Counted from the stretch's first letter, positions 46,073-58,804 are shown. The stretch is DNA of 64,000 nucleotides from Setaria digitata (GCA_003640385.1 RCAB01000060.1:124001-188000), one strand, 5' to 3'. The notes: a model not told the origin generated them from the letters alone. Numbers and translations are program-made.

Positions 46073-46996
46073 TCATCTGGATTTTCTTCTCTTCCAATTT
46101 CCATCCCCACATTTGCTCTCCTGTGCTGGATGAGAATTTCGACGTGTACATGGCTCACGATTTTCGAGTGCTAGCCAAAATCGTTGTAATTTTCTGATGA
46201 CACGTTCCTGAAATGAAATATCTTTGTGACACGTATTTGGAATGAAGGAATAACGAAAAAAAGGTTATAGACTGGAGGTTGATAGGGGAGACAGGAAGAT
46301 TACTATTACAGTTCAACACGAGTATTTTAGTAGACTTATTTTAAATGATGTAACAGGAACATCCAGACATGTTGTGTCTCTTCATATGTGAGACGGCGAA
46401 CTAGCAGGAAAGATCAGTCTTTTTCCGACAGGATTCCTCAGACAGCCTGTCACATCTTTTGCTTTTATATCTTCGTAGTGGGAAAGAAAAAGTTGGTTGG
46501 GCCCGTCTTTGACCTGAAGTAGCGTTTAGAGAATTGAAGAAAAATATAATCAAACCGTTGTGGATTGCTGAAGTGGGAAACACTGTGTGTAAAACTGCTT
46601 CATACTGTCTTCCAGAAGTTCAATCGGATGAGGTGGAACGATTTCACAGCATACTTCCATTTCTCCCTGTCGATTCATTCTGGACACAATCAACTTCGAT
46701 CCTGCTTTCCCTTCCCCCCTTTCATGCGATATTGAATCAATCAGTTTCTGGATTCCAATATTATCTTGAACTGGTTCTCTTTTCCCACAGCCGCACTGAC
46801 ACAGCAGTTCGATGATCTTTTTACGTCCACCTGCTTCTTTACCAACACTCGTTGCCTGATTCAGTGGCACTCCTTGATCTGTCTGAAGTGAAATTTTGGC
46901 AAGTTTGGTCCAACACTTGATATTCCTATCACCCCCTACTGCGATAAGATAGTTTAGGAATAAGTCCAAACAATAAATGTCCTGGAAGTTATCCAT
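46073..46996 (-). CDS. unrecognised gene immediately downstream of cyclin E
   Basis: First exon 46996-46556 opens with ATG (MDNFQDIYCLDLF) and continues AVGGDRNIKCWTKLAKISL, RKKIIELLCQCGCGKREPVQ, DNIGIQKLIDSISHERGEG, EIVPPHPIELLEDSMKQF. Exon 46513-46382 follows in phase (VKDGPNQLFLSHYEDIKAK, then VTGCLRNP) and can end there at a TGA. It may instead splice in phase to 46207-46073 (ERVIRKLQRFWLALENREP to a basic tail KRRKSR). The composition is clearly protein-like with a Cys cluster CQCGCG, but I do not recognise a family. The first exon can also be read as starting at an acceptor (GAC after CTTCCAG), which would fuse it in phase to the cyclin E gene upstream. I favour a separate downstream cistron because cyclin E already has its normal length. 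Confidence 0.45.
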
Positions 46997-47012
46997 TAGT
47001 TGTCATCTGCTA

Positions 47013-50000
47013 CGCATATTTCCTATCAATGTGTCTGACAAAAAAGAAGGTGTCCTTGTTTACTGCCAGCCGTCACTGTTGTAAATACGGTTACAACACA
47101 CTGTATGAAAACTGTAAATCATTGAAATCTTCAGAAAACACTCATTTTGGTGGGAAAAATGTACCTTCCGAGGAATCGTTTCTTTTTTTGCTGATACAGT
47201 GGGAGAGTGAACATTTACTGTAGAAGATTGACTAGTTTCTTTCTTATTTCCACTTTCGGGTGACAGAATGCTCAGCCTTTCCTGTTTCGGTATATTAGCA
47301 TCAGCTGAAATACTCAGGAAGTTCGGAGAGTTGACATTTATTTCCAACAACGATACTTCTGAACCGGACAGAAATATTCTCGGTTTTTTCCTCAGTTCAG
47401 GCGAAACCGTTGATGGGCCTCGCATCTCCGATGCTGTTTTATTGACTTCTGATGTTTTGGGAGTTATAGGGCTTGGCTTGTCTTTCAGACCGGACTCTGC
47501 AGTTTCCTTTTTGCGTTTCAGTATTTTTGGTTTCATATTCTCAGCATTTTGTGACAGCGCTAAGCTTATGGGCTTCTCTTTTCGATCTCCAACGACATCA
47601 ATTTCCTCATCCTCATCTGACTTGTCAAAATCATCTAGTGGGTCGTTCTCCACAAACAATATATTAAAGCCTCCTTTCTGAATATGATGCATATAGACTC
47701 GTCCGTATGAGTTGACGAAGTCTATTGCTGGACGTAGATCTTTTATTTGAAAACCTGAAATTATTTGACAGAAGCTAAAAGCTTTTTGTCAGACCGCTGC
47801 ACTGGTTTTTTTTTTTCAGTCATAAGGAGGAAGGAAGTTTCGAATAACAAAGATTATTCTACACAGAACTATCGGATTTTCTGCGCCTTCTTATCAAGAA
47901 CCAGCGCCAACAGAAGTTGGAGTGAAACTTTCTGGGATCTTTATGTATTAGCTCTCTAAAATATTACAATTCCAAAAAGGCAAATCTAGTTAAGACCTGT
48001 GATTTTTACGATTCTTTCATCGCGCAAACCTGACATCCAGACAAAAGCTGCCGCCCCAAGCTGGCGATAGGTGAAATTAAAACTGTAAAGATCAGCTGTG
48101 CAAAGATCTAGGACCTAAAAATGAAAAGGAAGTATATTTAACATTTCATTTGGATTATAAAAACTCATTGCCAATAAATTTCCTGAAGAAGGGCTTTGCT
48201 GAGATGGAGTTGAAAGAAGAGCATGAATCTTACTGAACAGGTAAAAATTTTATGATTTAAATCCTTAGTCTTCCAGGTTGACTATAAAGAAGTCTTCCTT
48301 GATCACTTAATTCAAATAAGCTGAGCAAATGAGGACTTCGTGGCTCTCCTTTGACAAGGACATCAATGCTTCAAAATGGACTGCTGAATGAATTGTCCAG
48401 TAGCATTGTTATTAATCACCTCTTGTTGTTCTATTTTAGTGTCATACCTGTGCAATGGCAACTCGACTATTCCAGTCTCCTCGATTTGATGGTTCGCCTA
48501 CGACAAGATCATCTAATTCTGCCCATGTTAGGCAGTCCACTTCCTCATCATCCGATGTTGCTGCCCTTATTTTTGTTCTTTTTTTGCTTGGAGTTGAATG
48601 ATGTGCTAGAGAAAAGTTTCGGATTCGCCTGTATATGGTATAAACTCGCATCATATGCATATATATTTTGGCCCAGTCTAAGGCTGTTATAGGTCTTAAT
48701 GACCACTTCAGACCCTAAAATTCGGATTAGCTATTAGTTACAGCATCGTCACATATCTTTTTTTTTTCAGCATCGAATTTAGGTAATTTCTTCACCAACA
48801 TAAGAGAATTTTGGGAAGGCTCTACGAAGTAGGCAAAGTTTGACTGATAGAATGTAACAAATGTTCATACGTCGATAATTCTGAATTCTAGTTCGAATAC
48901 CATTTGTGCATTGAGAGAAAGAGACGGAGAAAGCTCCTGTATATAATCCATTATAGATCTACATTCGTTCTTTCGACCCTCCTGAATAATTTCGTATGAA
49001 GAGTTTTATACTATGCCTGTTATTCTATTGTTTTCACCACAGCCAAAAGCGTTGTTTGCTTAGTACATAAGTAGTTCAGGAGGATTTTAGGAACTTGACC
49101 ACTCATGTCTTTCCTTCCCTAGAAACTAGGAGTAAATTAGAATGAACAAATGGAAAGCAAGAAAAGAAGAGACAGTTTAGTGGAAGTATTAATATTTAAA
49201 TCACTTTTATAGCAAGCTGCGACTTTTCACTGGCCCTCAGAAAGTAAATCTAACTAACACTTCCTAGATTTTTTTTTAAGAAAGGAACAACCTCCTTCAA
49301 ACACAAGCAAATTGAAATCAGGTAAAAACACTACCGAGCACCTGGGAAAGATTCAATTTGAAAGAGCCAACCTCTATTTTGGAAGCAAGAAAGACCATAA
49401 CATTAGCTAGATTAAGCAATTCTTCTTGTTTGATGGGTCGAGTCACAACCAGAACCATCAGACGATCGAACATATCCATGGCCCGGTAATATGTTTCTCG
49501 ACGATATTTCATTTTTTCACACAACTAAATTTCCATTTATAAGGTGCTAAACAACTTATTCAGATAGTTATTGCAGGTAATAAAGGTAATAATCGCAAAT
49601 TAGTTGATTACTCATTATGTGATTACACGGATCATTTCTAAGAGTACGGTAGTTCGGTAACTAATCCAGTTCTTATGCTTTTTTCTATACAAGGCTGTTT
49701 TCCTTTCGTAAACGCCACTTTCGGAATCGCAAAAACCGGTCCAGACCTAGAATTGATACTTTACAACATTTCACACTTCAGTAAGAGACTGTACTACTTG
49801 CCTCCCTTTTATTTTTATCCATGAAACATAGGTGAATAAATAAATGAGAAATTGTTAATAAAAATGACCTGTCGTGGTGAACCAAGACAACTACAGCTAA
49901 GGAAATTCGACGGATCGTTATAGATATTAATATCCAACGTGCTTGCACTCTCTCCTACCGTGGTCGTGGCAAGTGGCGTTGGATTCTCGCTCAGTCTGAA

Positions 50001-50510
50001 GATTTCTTCTAAGCGTGACTAGAATTTTTTAGTAGCATTTCATCAAAAAATTCGTTATGCTTTTGAAATTCCTGAAAGGAACTCAATGGTTGCTGGAGTT
50101 CACCTTTTACCTTCTGGGATGAATCAGTCCAAAATACTTGACTACTAATATCAGGCCAATTAGGGTAATGAACAAGATGCAGTGTTGTCATCAATCCTTA
50201 GTGTTTCATCAAGTTTTAGAGTGGCATTTTCATTTCTGCATTATCCGTTGAAACAGTATCGAACAAACCAACCTTCTTTCATTTTCAATTATTTTCGCGC
50301 TGCGGCAATCTAAAATCACACCTCTGGAGGTAAAAGTCCAAAATAGAAAGAAAAGCAACAAGAGAATAAAGACGAAAGTTAAAAAATGGAGGTGAATTCA
50401 TTTTTACTTTCTTTAGTAATTCGGCGATATTTAATGGATGATGGTTCAGAACAGCCAGACTGCCCTCTCGAATGGGACAGTGATCTTCTCTTTGTACCCA
50501 CATTAGGCAT
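47013..50510 (-). CDS. cye-1: divergent G1/S cyclin E
   Basis: Regulatory subunit of CDK2 at S-phase entry. Exons: 50510-50408, 50309-50273, 50144-50111, 50018-49869, 49746-49627, 49524-49372, 48981-48871, 48714-48448, 48114-48030, then 47754 to a donor at 47165 (or read-through to a stop at 47060). Phases close, giving about 550 residues to that donor, the length of worm cyclin E. Start: MPNVGTKRRSLSHSRGQSG, a basic N-terminus. Cyclin box: CEKMKYRRETYYRAMDMFDR, VFLASKIEEGRK, LKWSLRPITALDWAKIYMH. Second fold: VLDLCTADLYSFNFTYRQLG, AAAFVWMSG. The helix that should hold the MRAIL docking patch reads YRTTVLLEMIRLCE. A charged linker of about 40 residues (STPSKKRTKIRAATSDDEE) lies between the two folds. 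The C-terminal tail is Ser/Lys-rich. The final few codons are uncertain. Confidence 0.8.
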
Positions 50511-51882
50511 AATTCAGTCCTAAGCGATAAAGTGAATCCCTAAATTATTTTTCATTAGACCAATGTCGTAAACAAATGAAAACAAAAAGCTTAGGCTTCT
50601 TAATTTACAGATTAAAAGCGACGAAATGATCATTCTGAACGAAGGATGGCTGAGACCGAAGATTCACTTCTAGCTTTCTACTTTTTATCATTTCATGTGT
50701 TTTGAGACAGGAGTTGAAAGAGAAGAAAGAATGAACTATTGTGGCTCCCAACGTATAGCTACTGTAGAACTTCAATCAGATCTGGTGTCATAAACTTGGA
50801 AAATTTCAGCTTTTCAAAAAGAAAATGTGCTGGAAGTTTCCAATACCTCAACTTCTACTTTCTTTGGATTCCATTGACAAGAAAGATAACCCGAATAAGA
50901 GGAAAAATAGAAGCACAAGTATGAAAGGGGCTATCTTACCGAGTATATAAAAGTGCAGTACAACGAGTCAAGGAATGAGACTGATCGCTGAATAAAAGTT
51001 TCAATATTTTTAAGGGGATCATCGTGATCAAAACACTTTGGTAAACATTAATATTGCTCTACAAATCTACAAATCGTATCTACTAATTTCTTTTCTGATT
51101 GACATCCCATATGCTTTTTTCGAACCAACTTTTGTGCAATTTAAAATGAATTGAAATGAATCGACCAGGTAGTTTCGTTCACATTTTGACCGAATTTGCA
51201 AGTTACCTCATACCACAAAATTTGAAGATAGCCTCAGCACCACTACCTGTATTCACTTTCATCACTCATGTACTAACTACCTTATCCTGGATGTTGTAAA
51301 GAAGTATCAAATGGAGAGAATTGAACAGTGTGACAACATAAATGATGACATCCGCTAGTTACGTGTCATCTTATTTGATTGTTTGTATGAAATAATAATT
51401 AAAGATAAAAGATACGTACTATTTGAAGGCTGGTTGCTACATCACTGGTTTTTGACATCTTTTACAGTTTACATTTTATTCTCAACGGAGATATGCGTTC
51501 GTCTTTACTTTTCTGATATTTTTCATCCATTTCAACCTTGATTCCTACTTATCCCGCATGAAAGTGGTAGTACAGAAAAGAAAATTATACCTCCAACTTG
51601 TTACCAAGGTATCTAGATGAGTCCCATCGCTACTGCAGTTCATCTAAGCGCTTAATTTAATTTTTCGAGCATTTTTTCCCTCGAACATTCTGATGATAAT
51701 TAGCAGTAGCGGAATGGTAGAAGACTTTTTGAACTGCTTAAGAATGCTAACATTCTCAGTAATCTCTCGTTTCCTTTTGCAGCAGCTCAATGTAAACGAT
51801 AATAATGACGCTTTCAAAACAAGTCGAATACCTGTTATCTTGCATTTGCATATCGACAAGTGCGCTGAAGAAATTATTTTCC
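50511..51882. other. upstream region of cyclin E
   Basis: No supported exon. A short ATG frame at about 51461 on the minus strand (MSKTSDVATSLQI, then a donor-like GTACGT) could be a 5' exon, but it does not join the cyclin E start in frame. Probably promoter and 5' UTR. Confidence 0.4.
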
Positions 51883-53673
51883 TCATCCATTATTTTCAGA
51901 GTCACAATCTTTAAATATTAAGCCTTCGTTCCGTAAAGCCCTTTTTAAAGTTTGATCAATAAATAAAATAAACCGTTTAAAAAAATCTCAAGATTTAAAA
52001 TCAGATTAAGAATAGTAGGGTTAAAAACAAACCGAGGGTGTTGAAGACAACGTTGATTTATGATTTATAATTATTGCGAACAATTTCACAGAAAGTGTTC
52101 TTCTCCTCCTCATTCTTACATGCCAACTAAATTTATAAATTTATAACTAATTGGACATCCAAACTTACCATAGCAATTAACGTCATTAGGATATCGACCA
52201 CGAGGAATAGGACTTCTGAAACTACTCCTTGGTGTCAACCATCGATCCGGTCCAGCATCTTCAAATTTCTACATAGCTCGTAATACACGTTACAACAATG
52301 CAAGTNGCTAATTGGACATCCAAAATTACCATAGCAATTAACGTCATTAGGATATCGATCACGAGGAATAGGACTTCTGAAACTACTCCTTGGTGTCAAC
52401 CATCGATCCGGCCCAGCATCTTCAAATTTCTACATAGCTCGTAATACACGTTACAACAATGCAAGTTATTCGTATTATATTTAACACATCAAACAATTAT
52501 CTTGATTTGCCCTTTAACCCCTTGTCACTTCTAATACAGAACATCTTAAACATAATCACTAACTACCATTTATAGACAAATACGTAACAGAAGGTATTTC
52601 GATTTAGTCAGTGTCCGATATATCACTTCCAGGACAAGAAAAGCATTTTAATGGAAATGCTCATTTCAATTCATTCAAATTACTGATTTCATAACGGTCT
52701 TGGCAGTTAACGAAGCACCGGATCTGGAACGCATGGAATAAATTCTTAGGATATTCCCATAATTAATGACATTTGAATGTTCAATTGGGGAAATGCAAAA
52801 AAAAAAAAAAAAAAAAAATGATTTGACGTAAGAAGTGCATGACTTATAAGTGCCAAGCTAAACGAACTGTAACTGAACTACCGAAGAAAAAAGCCAAAGT
52901 AACTGAACTTCGAAAGTGCGACATCAGTTTGTTGGACAGCAAATTTGATATTTGCATCAAAAAATAACCAGGTCTTTTTCCCTCCCAATTTCAACCTAAA
53001 CTTCAGCATAAAAGCAATAATACATCCGCACAAGACTCAACATTAATCAACCACTTGGTATGGCATTTCTGATGGGCCGAAGTTGATATGCTATAGCATT
53101 CGATATCCCATCACTCGGCTTGAACGGCGTAGGCTTATCAGGTTGATTGTGAAGCTTGCCTTACCAGACGCACCATCTCTTTGCTGAACTACATATTCGA
53201 GTTCTAGCAAGATATTAGCAGGGTCCTTAACCCAAACTTCTGTTATAAATTCAGATAATTGAGAAAAACAGTCTCATGTTAAACAACAGCAGTATTTGCA
53301 GACAAGACTTTGAAACAGAAATTTGAGAAAGCAAACCGTTAAAGATTGAACATAGGTTGAAAATCATAATGAACATGAACAAAATGCTGGAAGCACAGTA
53401 TATAAAAAAAAAATGGAGTATGTAACCAAAGAAGAAAGTTAATGTACATCGTCCTAGAATCAATTTACCCATCCTATTACCGATGAACGATTTCCATTTA
53501 AGCGACACTTCTTCATTACACTTAATGATATTCCGACCAATTACGGTTAAGTCCTACAATTCATTAACTATGCTAATGTTGGCCATCTCGGTATCACTTG
53601 TAAGTTAATGCAAAATTACGTAAACCCAAAGCTCATGGTTGAAGATTTCCGTGATAACATTCTCGCTCATCAT
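51883..53673 (-). CDS. unrecognised small gene downstream of COG3, with assembly-duplicated exon and possible frameshift
   Basis: Exons: 53673-53626 (MMSENVITEIFNHELW), 53553-53469 (DLTVIGRNIIKCNEEVSLKW), 53239 to about 53052 (EVWVKDPANILLELEYVVQQ, KLHNQPDKPTPFKPSDGISN, AIAYQLRPIRNAIPSG), a 90-nt exon present twice (52419-52330 and 52258-52169, DAGPDRWLTPRSSFRSPIPR), and 51908-51883 ending YDCDSENNG and TGA. Phases agree except within 53239-53052, where the two halves are in different frames around 53155. This suggests a one-base indel or an unplaced junction. The start codon is only 93 bases after the COG3 stop on the same strand, with a TTTTAAAATCAG acceptor-like site between, so it is probably an operon partner. 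About 140 residues, no signal or membrane segment, and no family recognised. Confidence 0.55.
52146..52466. repeat. 160-bp direct duplication around a single N (52306), contains an exon
   Basis: 52146-52305 is repeated at 52307-52466 with a handful of substitutions. A single N is exactly at the junction. Each copy holds the same 90-nt exon with flanking splice sites. Most likely two haplotype contig ends placed side by side rather than a real exon duplication. Confidence 0.85.
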
Positions 53674-53765
53674 TTTAACCAATGTTTGCATATCACAGTT
53701 TTATTTCATAACAACATTAGAAACATATGGATACTGATTTTAAAAAATTGAATAAAATCTCGAAG

Positions 53766-56700
53766 TTAAGTGTTCATCACCAACCATATATGTTCCTGAT
53801 TAGGAAGACCAGCTATTTGTTTCTGTTCATTATCGTAAAATTTATCGACAAAAACATTTGCACGTGTGAATATCTGAAAGAGTATAACCATCACAGACGC
53901 AAAATTTGAATGAAATGAGTCTTTACCAACTTCTATTATAAGAAAATAGATCGCTTTCAGTTTGTTACTGTAACAGTGTTTCAAAGAAAAATTCACTCGT
54001 TAGATGGAACTCACATCAATTATTCGCTTTTTTACGGGCTGTAGCAAGATATCTTCAGTTTCCTTAAAACTTATATACAAGTCGAAACACTGCTTGATCT
54101 GGAACGAGACAGAATACTGCCATTAAAATAAAAACGTATGAGCCAAATACTTGCATACTGAATTAGATGAAGCAGGAATAAAGATTAGAGAAGATATTAA
54201 ACAAATTAAATAATAGAATAAAATTTCACCTCAGGCCATAAATGAGTCAATTTTTTATACGCTTGACCAGCAAAATTCTGCATGCTGCTCGCTTTCAAAG
54301 AATCGTTCTTCGCAAGATCAAAATCAGGTGTTGCTGCCTAAACAAACTTGCCACAGAAAACCTCTTTCTTACAAACTAGCATAAGTACTTATTTCAAAGG
54401 AAAAACTTTTTGTCAAATCAAGTTAAATCCTTTTGAAATCACTTACTGCTTCTTCTGCCTTGGTAATATAATCAGCAAATTCAAGAATAATCATATCAGT
54501 AGCTGCATTTATAAGATTATGACAATGAGTTTTCAATCGAACATCAATAATTCGCCGGCTATCACCGGCTGCTTCTGTGACTGCCAATGGCACCTTTAAG
54601 TGAGTTAATTGTTGTATTTAAGCTTCTGCTACTTTTCTAAAGACCTTATACATTGAAAAAAGATCCAAACTGGCATTCATATATGCACCTGTAGCAAAAA
54701 TTCAAGAAAGACATTGTTCGAAGTTAACTCAAACCATCTATGCCGATCATGAAAGAGCTGTGAGGCAGAAATTTTATATTTGCTCAAGTCGAACACGTAA
54801 TCGCGCTGAGGAATGGTATCAGAAGATGCACTACCTAAAACATCATTGTTTCAACAATTTTATCAAACAGATGAAATGACTGTCACTAATATGACAACAA
54901 CAAAACACTGCCATACTGACTGTAAGATTATTACCACTATTTAATAAGGATTTGCGAAATAACTTGAAATCTTTGAGAAAGGGAGAAAGAAGATCACGAT
55001 TTACCAGAAAAAGGACCTCAAAATTTTTTTCAAATTTCGTTACAACTCGAATTTAAAACCACAGCTTACTCCTACTGTAATGGTTAGTTATAAATCACGG
55101 CCCAATATGGCACAACGTTCTTAGGGCAAACTTACCACATAACCTAGTGACTCTGTAGGGACTTGTTTGTTCACGCAATATCAGTAGATGTTTCACTACA
55201 AATAATTCAGCATCAAGGAGTCGGCGGGTGCGAGAAAACTTCTCTGTAGCCCTATTTCGAATTTGTTTGGCTGCATGCTCTAACGATTGGCAACACGCTA
55301 TCAATAGCTCCCGAGCAATACTTTGGAATACTACAGGCTGAAATAAAAAAGTTTTTATGAACTCAAGCAAGGACATGAAATTCATATCAAGCTCGGATCT
55401 GATGAAGAAATCAGTAAAAATTTTTTCCAAAGTATACCTCCAAGCATTTAAATAACTTCGAAAGACAAAGCACTGTGCGTCGCACAGTTGGGTACCACAA
55501 ACAGTAAAGACTGACTGCAGAAGCTTGTGCAGCATTCGTATCATCCTGAAGATTTTCCGTTATCTTTTTATATGATTTAATACCTTTCAACTCAAAAAAA
55601 GAAAATAAACAACAGGAAATAAAAGAAAAGCGATAACCTTTCCTGAGGTGTGCTCCTTTTCAATTTCCTTCATCATCTCCAACTTCTCCGGATAAGCAAG
55701 ATCTCCACTTGAGGGAGAAAACTCTGCTATGTCCGACTGAGCGTATAAACTGGTTCTGGAACCGTTTAGAATTCATAAAGTTTCTACCAACTCGTCATTG
55801 ATACCAAAAAGCATTTATTGTATTTAATATACAATACTATCAACCTACCTATAAACGATTCGTTCAGCAACGTCACCTACTAATTCCGTCATAACTCGTA
55901 CAAAGCCATTCCGTGGGCTAGTGACATATTCATCAGCGTAGGTTGATGATTCACCAGCGCTTACATAACTTGTTAATCCCTTTATTGACATTACTGATTG
56001 GATAAGTCCACAACGTTCCTCAATCATTTCAACCTTAAATTTATAAAATGGTTCTTCCGAAGTTTTTCAAAACTGTTTATTCTCACTATATACCACAACT
56101 ATTGCTTCTGCTTTCAAATAATATTGCCTTTTACTACAATAACAACTGTCTCACCATTGAAGATAAATCCAAAAGTCTGATTACCCACATTCTTATAAAA
56201 TAAAGCATTTTTAATCTAACTTGATAGAATTCTTAGTTTTTGATCAATGCAAGCTCATTACAAAACAATTAAAAAAAAAAAAATTAAAAAACCACTTTCA
56301 GGATTGTGCACAGTTCGGTAAGAGTTTCCAAATGTGGATTGTGTATAATGATAGGTCGCAAAATATCGTAGAAAACGCGACAAAGTGATTCAATAAAATC
56401 GTCGAATGATGTTGTCCCTGAGATGAATGAGGCTAAAACGGATGTATGTGGACTTGACGGGGTTGATAATGCGATTGACCTTGAGCCACTGCTGTTATCA
56501 TCTATAATGTTTGCATTTTAAATCAAAAATTTTTCAAACTAAAAGGAGCACTTCAAATTCATTCTTTTTGAAGGAATACACTGTTTTCCAGAAAACACAC
56601 ATACGTACCAGCAATTGTAAAGAACTGTTTGTATAGTCGAAATTCATCATCGCAAAGTCGAAGTAAGGAAACACAGCCATTTCGAGTCACTGCACACGAA

Positions 56701-58804
56701 CTGTTTTCATGCCTTCTGTATAGAGTTAAAAATCAATAAACCAAAAATTTTGATTTATTACTCCCTAAAATTATATAACAAACACTAGAGGACTTTGCCT
56801 GAAATCATACAGACATTTGACAAGGTTTCGATGATAATTCCTTTCTATGAAGTGTCCCGAACAAAGAAAGGAACAACCTTGTGAGTTCTTCGATAGTACT
56901 TCTTATCACAGATTCAAGCATCTGGTATCGTATTTTAAAATAAGTTTGCTGGCAATCAGCTACCATCATCTGGAATTCTGTGATTTCCCGGAAATGTTGC
57001 TCAGCAACATTAAGAGCTGATCGAACAGAATTGGCTCTGGCGGCGAAAACACCATATAGCAATGCAAAAATGTCATCATCACTATAAGCGGTTTGGTGAT
57101 CTGTAAAAAGAATCACTGAATGAAATCGCTGCTCGCATTCCGAAAATTTCTTAAAATAGTGCTCCTCTTCTCTTTACTCGTCAAAAAAAGCTAATAACAT
57201 ACTATCCATATCCAGCTTCATTTGCCTATCCTTCACGGCATTCTGGCTTGACTCCAAATCGCCAATAACACCCATTTTTATCACTGTCATTGCTCTAAAT
57301 TTAACACTTATTGCATTTCGATAACTGTGAACAAAACATTACATAAAAGAAATACAGAGAAGTTTGCAAAAAATGGAAAAATCATACTTGGATAAACATT
57401 GCTCATATTTAGCAATGTATGTTTTTGAATCCTTGTAATGAATATGGCTATTTAAAAATCTCAAACAGTCATCGATTGTCGATAAAATCTGGGTGAATAC
57501 TTGTCCTGTTATTGAAAAATTTCCACTTTTTAATTTCTGAAATTTATAATTCGTATGGAAGAAAAACATAACATTTACCACCTTAGATTCTTTGGGACAT
57601 TTGAAATGCTTCAAAGAGACCATACCTTCATCACGGACTCATACTGAGTGTAGTAGTAAAGGTTTGCACGAATCTGTTCGGCTCCAGCAGCAATTTGTGT
57701 TTGATGAGCCATCATTCGATCACATGCATTGTGCAGTGAAGAAGTTCGTTCAGTAACTTTCTCATAATTGCTTCGCAACTCTTTCACCAACTGGTTAAAT
57801 TGTTGTAGTTGACGATAAAAAAATGAAGACTAACATGGTATAGCAGAAAAAAACAGGTGTTATACTAGCCTCCAAGGATCTTATGAAAAGAAAACTAACA
57901 AAAAAACATTATGTGAAAAATGAAATCTTTGAACCTACTACCTATTGCAAGTCAGTAAATTATGGAACAGGAAAATAAAGAATAACTATACGGCAAAAAG
58001 AAAAGTGGGAAGTCAAAATATAAAACGTATACGGATAATTTAAAAAACAAACCTCAATGCATTTATCATAATGTTCTTTCAACATTTCCATGTTTTTCTT
58101 ACAGCTGTGCAACAAAGCAATTTCAGCACTTTCTTCAAACATGCTATTTGCAGTGTTTTCTTTCTCGGCAGCGTATAAATCCGACAAATGACTGCAATCA
58201 ACAGAGAATACATTACTGAAATCAACAAGTTTTTGGATTATTTAAAAATGAAAGGTCATTCCATTTTCTTTTGGTTTCAGAAAAAGGTTTCAATTTCATG
58301 AGAGAAATTTCCTTGCGAGCTAAGGAATTCATTCCGCCCCATATCATATTTTCAATTTCATTCCCTTTAAAAATAAACGTCATACTAGACAATCATTAGT
58401 GCAAACGCTGTGGAAGATAAAACAAACCTATAAAGCACATTCGTATCCAAATCTAGCAGCTCCTCCATGTTCTTCAAATCCTTATCACTTTGCAAATTAA
58501 CAGCTAAGGAAATAACATATTTACGCCGGCAATAAAAAAATCTCTATGTACAAAGCTTTTGCTCTATTACAATGTAAGATATCCTACAAAAGCAATACAT
58601 TTCAATGTTTAACTTCCAGATTTCTACTTTCACTGCAGTCACTCACTATTCGAAATATTTCCCAAAAAAACAACTTATAAATCTCATTTGGAAGACACAT
58701 GAAGATATTTTACCATCATCCGCAGGCGATGGCAGCGCATAATCGGCAACTTTGGCACTCAACAATTCAACTGTTTTATTATGCATGAGTTTAAACGGAT
58801 CCAT
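53766..58804 (-). CDS. COG3: conserved oligomeric Golgi complex subunit 3
   Basis: Lobe A subunit of the COG tether, which docks retrograde vesicles at the Golgi. Exons: 58804-58714, 58503-58428, 58191-58053, 57790-57626, 57536-57388, 57294-57203, 57100-56878, 56715-56609, 56501-56296, 56033-55849, 55755-55638, 55545-55438, 55337-55136, 54834-54689, 54593-54447, 54337-54230, 54098-54015, 53873-53766. Phases close and give 817 residues (human 828). Matches: [122 protein letters not shown]. The start chosen is [15 protein letters not shown]; two in-frame ATGs lie a little upstream. The gene just downstream starts after 93 bases. Confidence 0.95.

Noticed and set aside
47268..47681. Plus-strand ORF of 137 codons
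   Set aside because: Antisense of the long last cyclin E exon.
50408..50503. Alternative frame MWVQREDHCPIREGS as a cyclin E exon
   Set aside because: The frame starting MPNVGTKRRS uses a proper ATG and continues in phase through all later cyclin E exons; the other frame does not.
51646..51886. NNFFSALVDMQMQDNRM on the minus strand resembling a GoLoco/GPR motif
   Set aside because: Spacing between the conserved Gln and Arg is two residues too long, the D-Q-R end is missing, and the same DNA closes the COG3-downstream gene in another frame.
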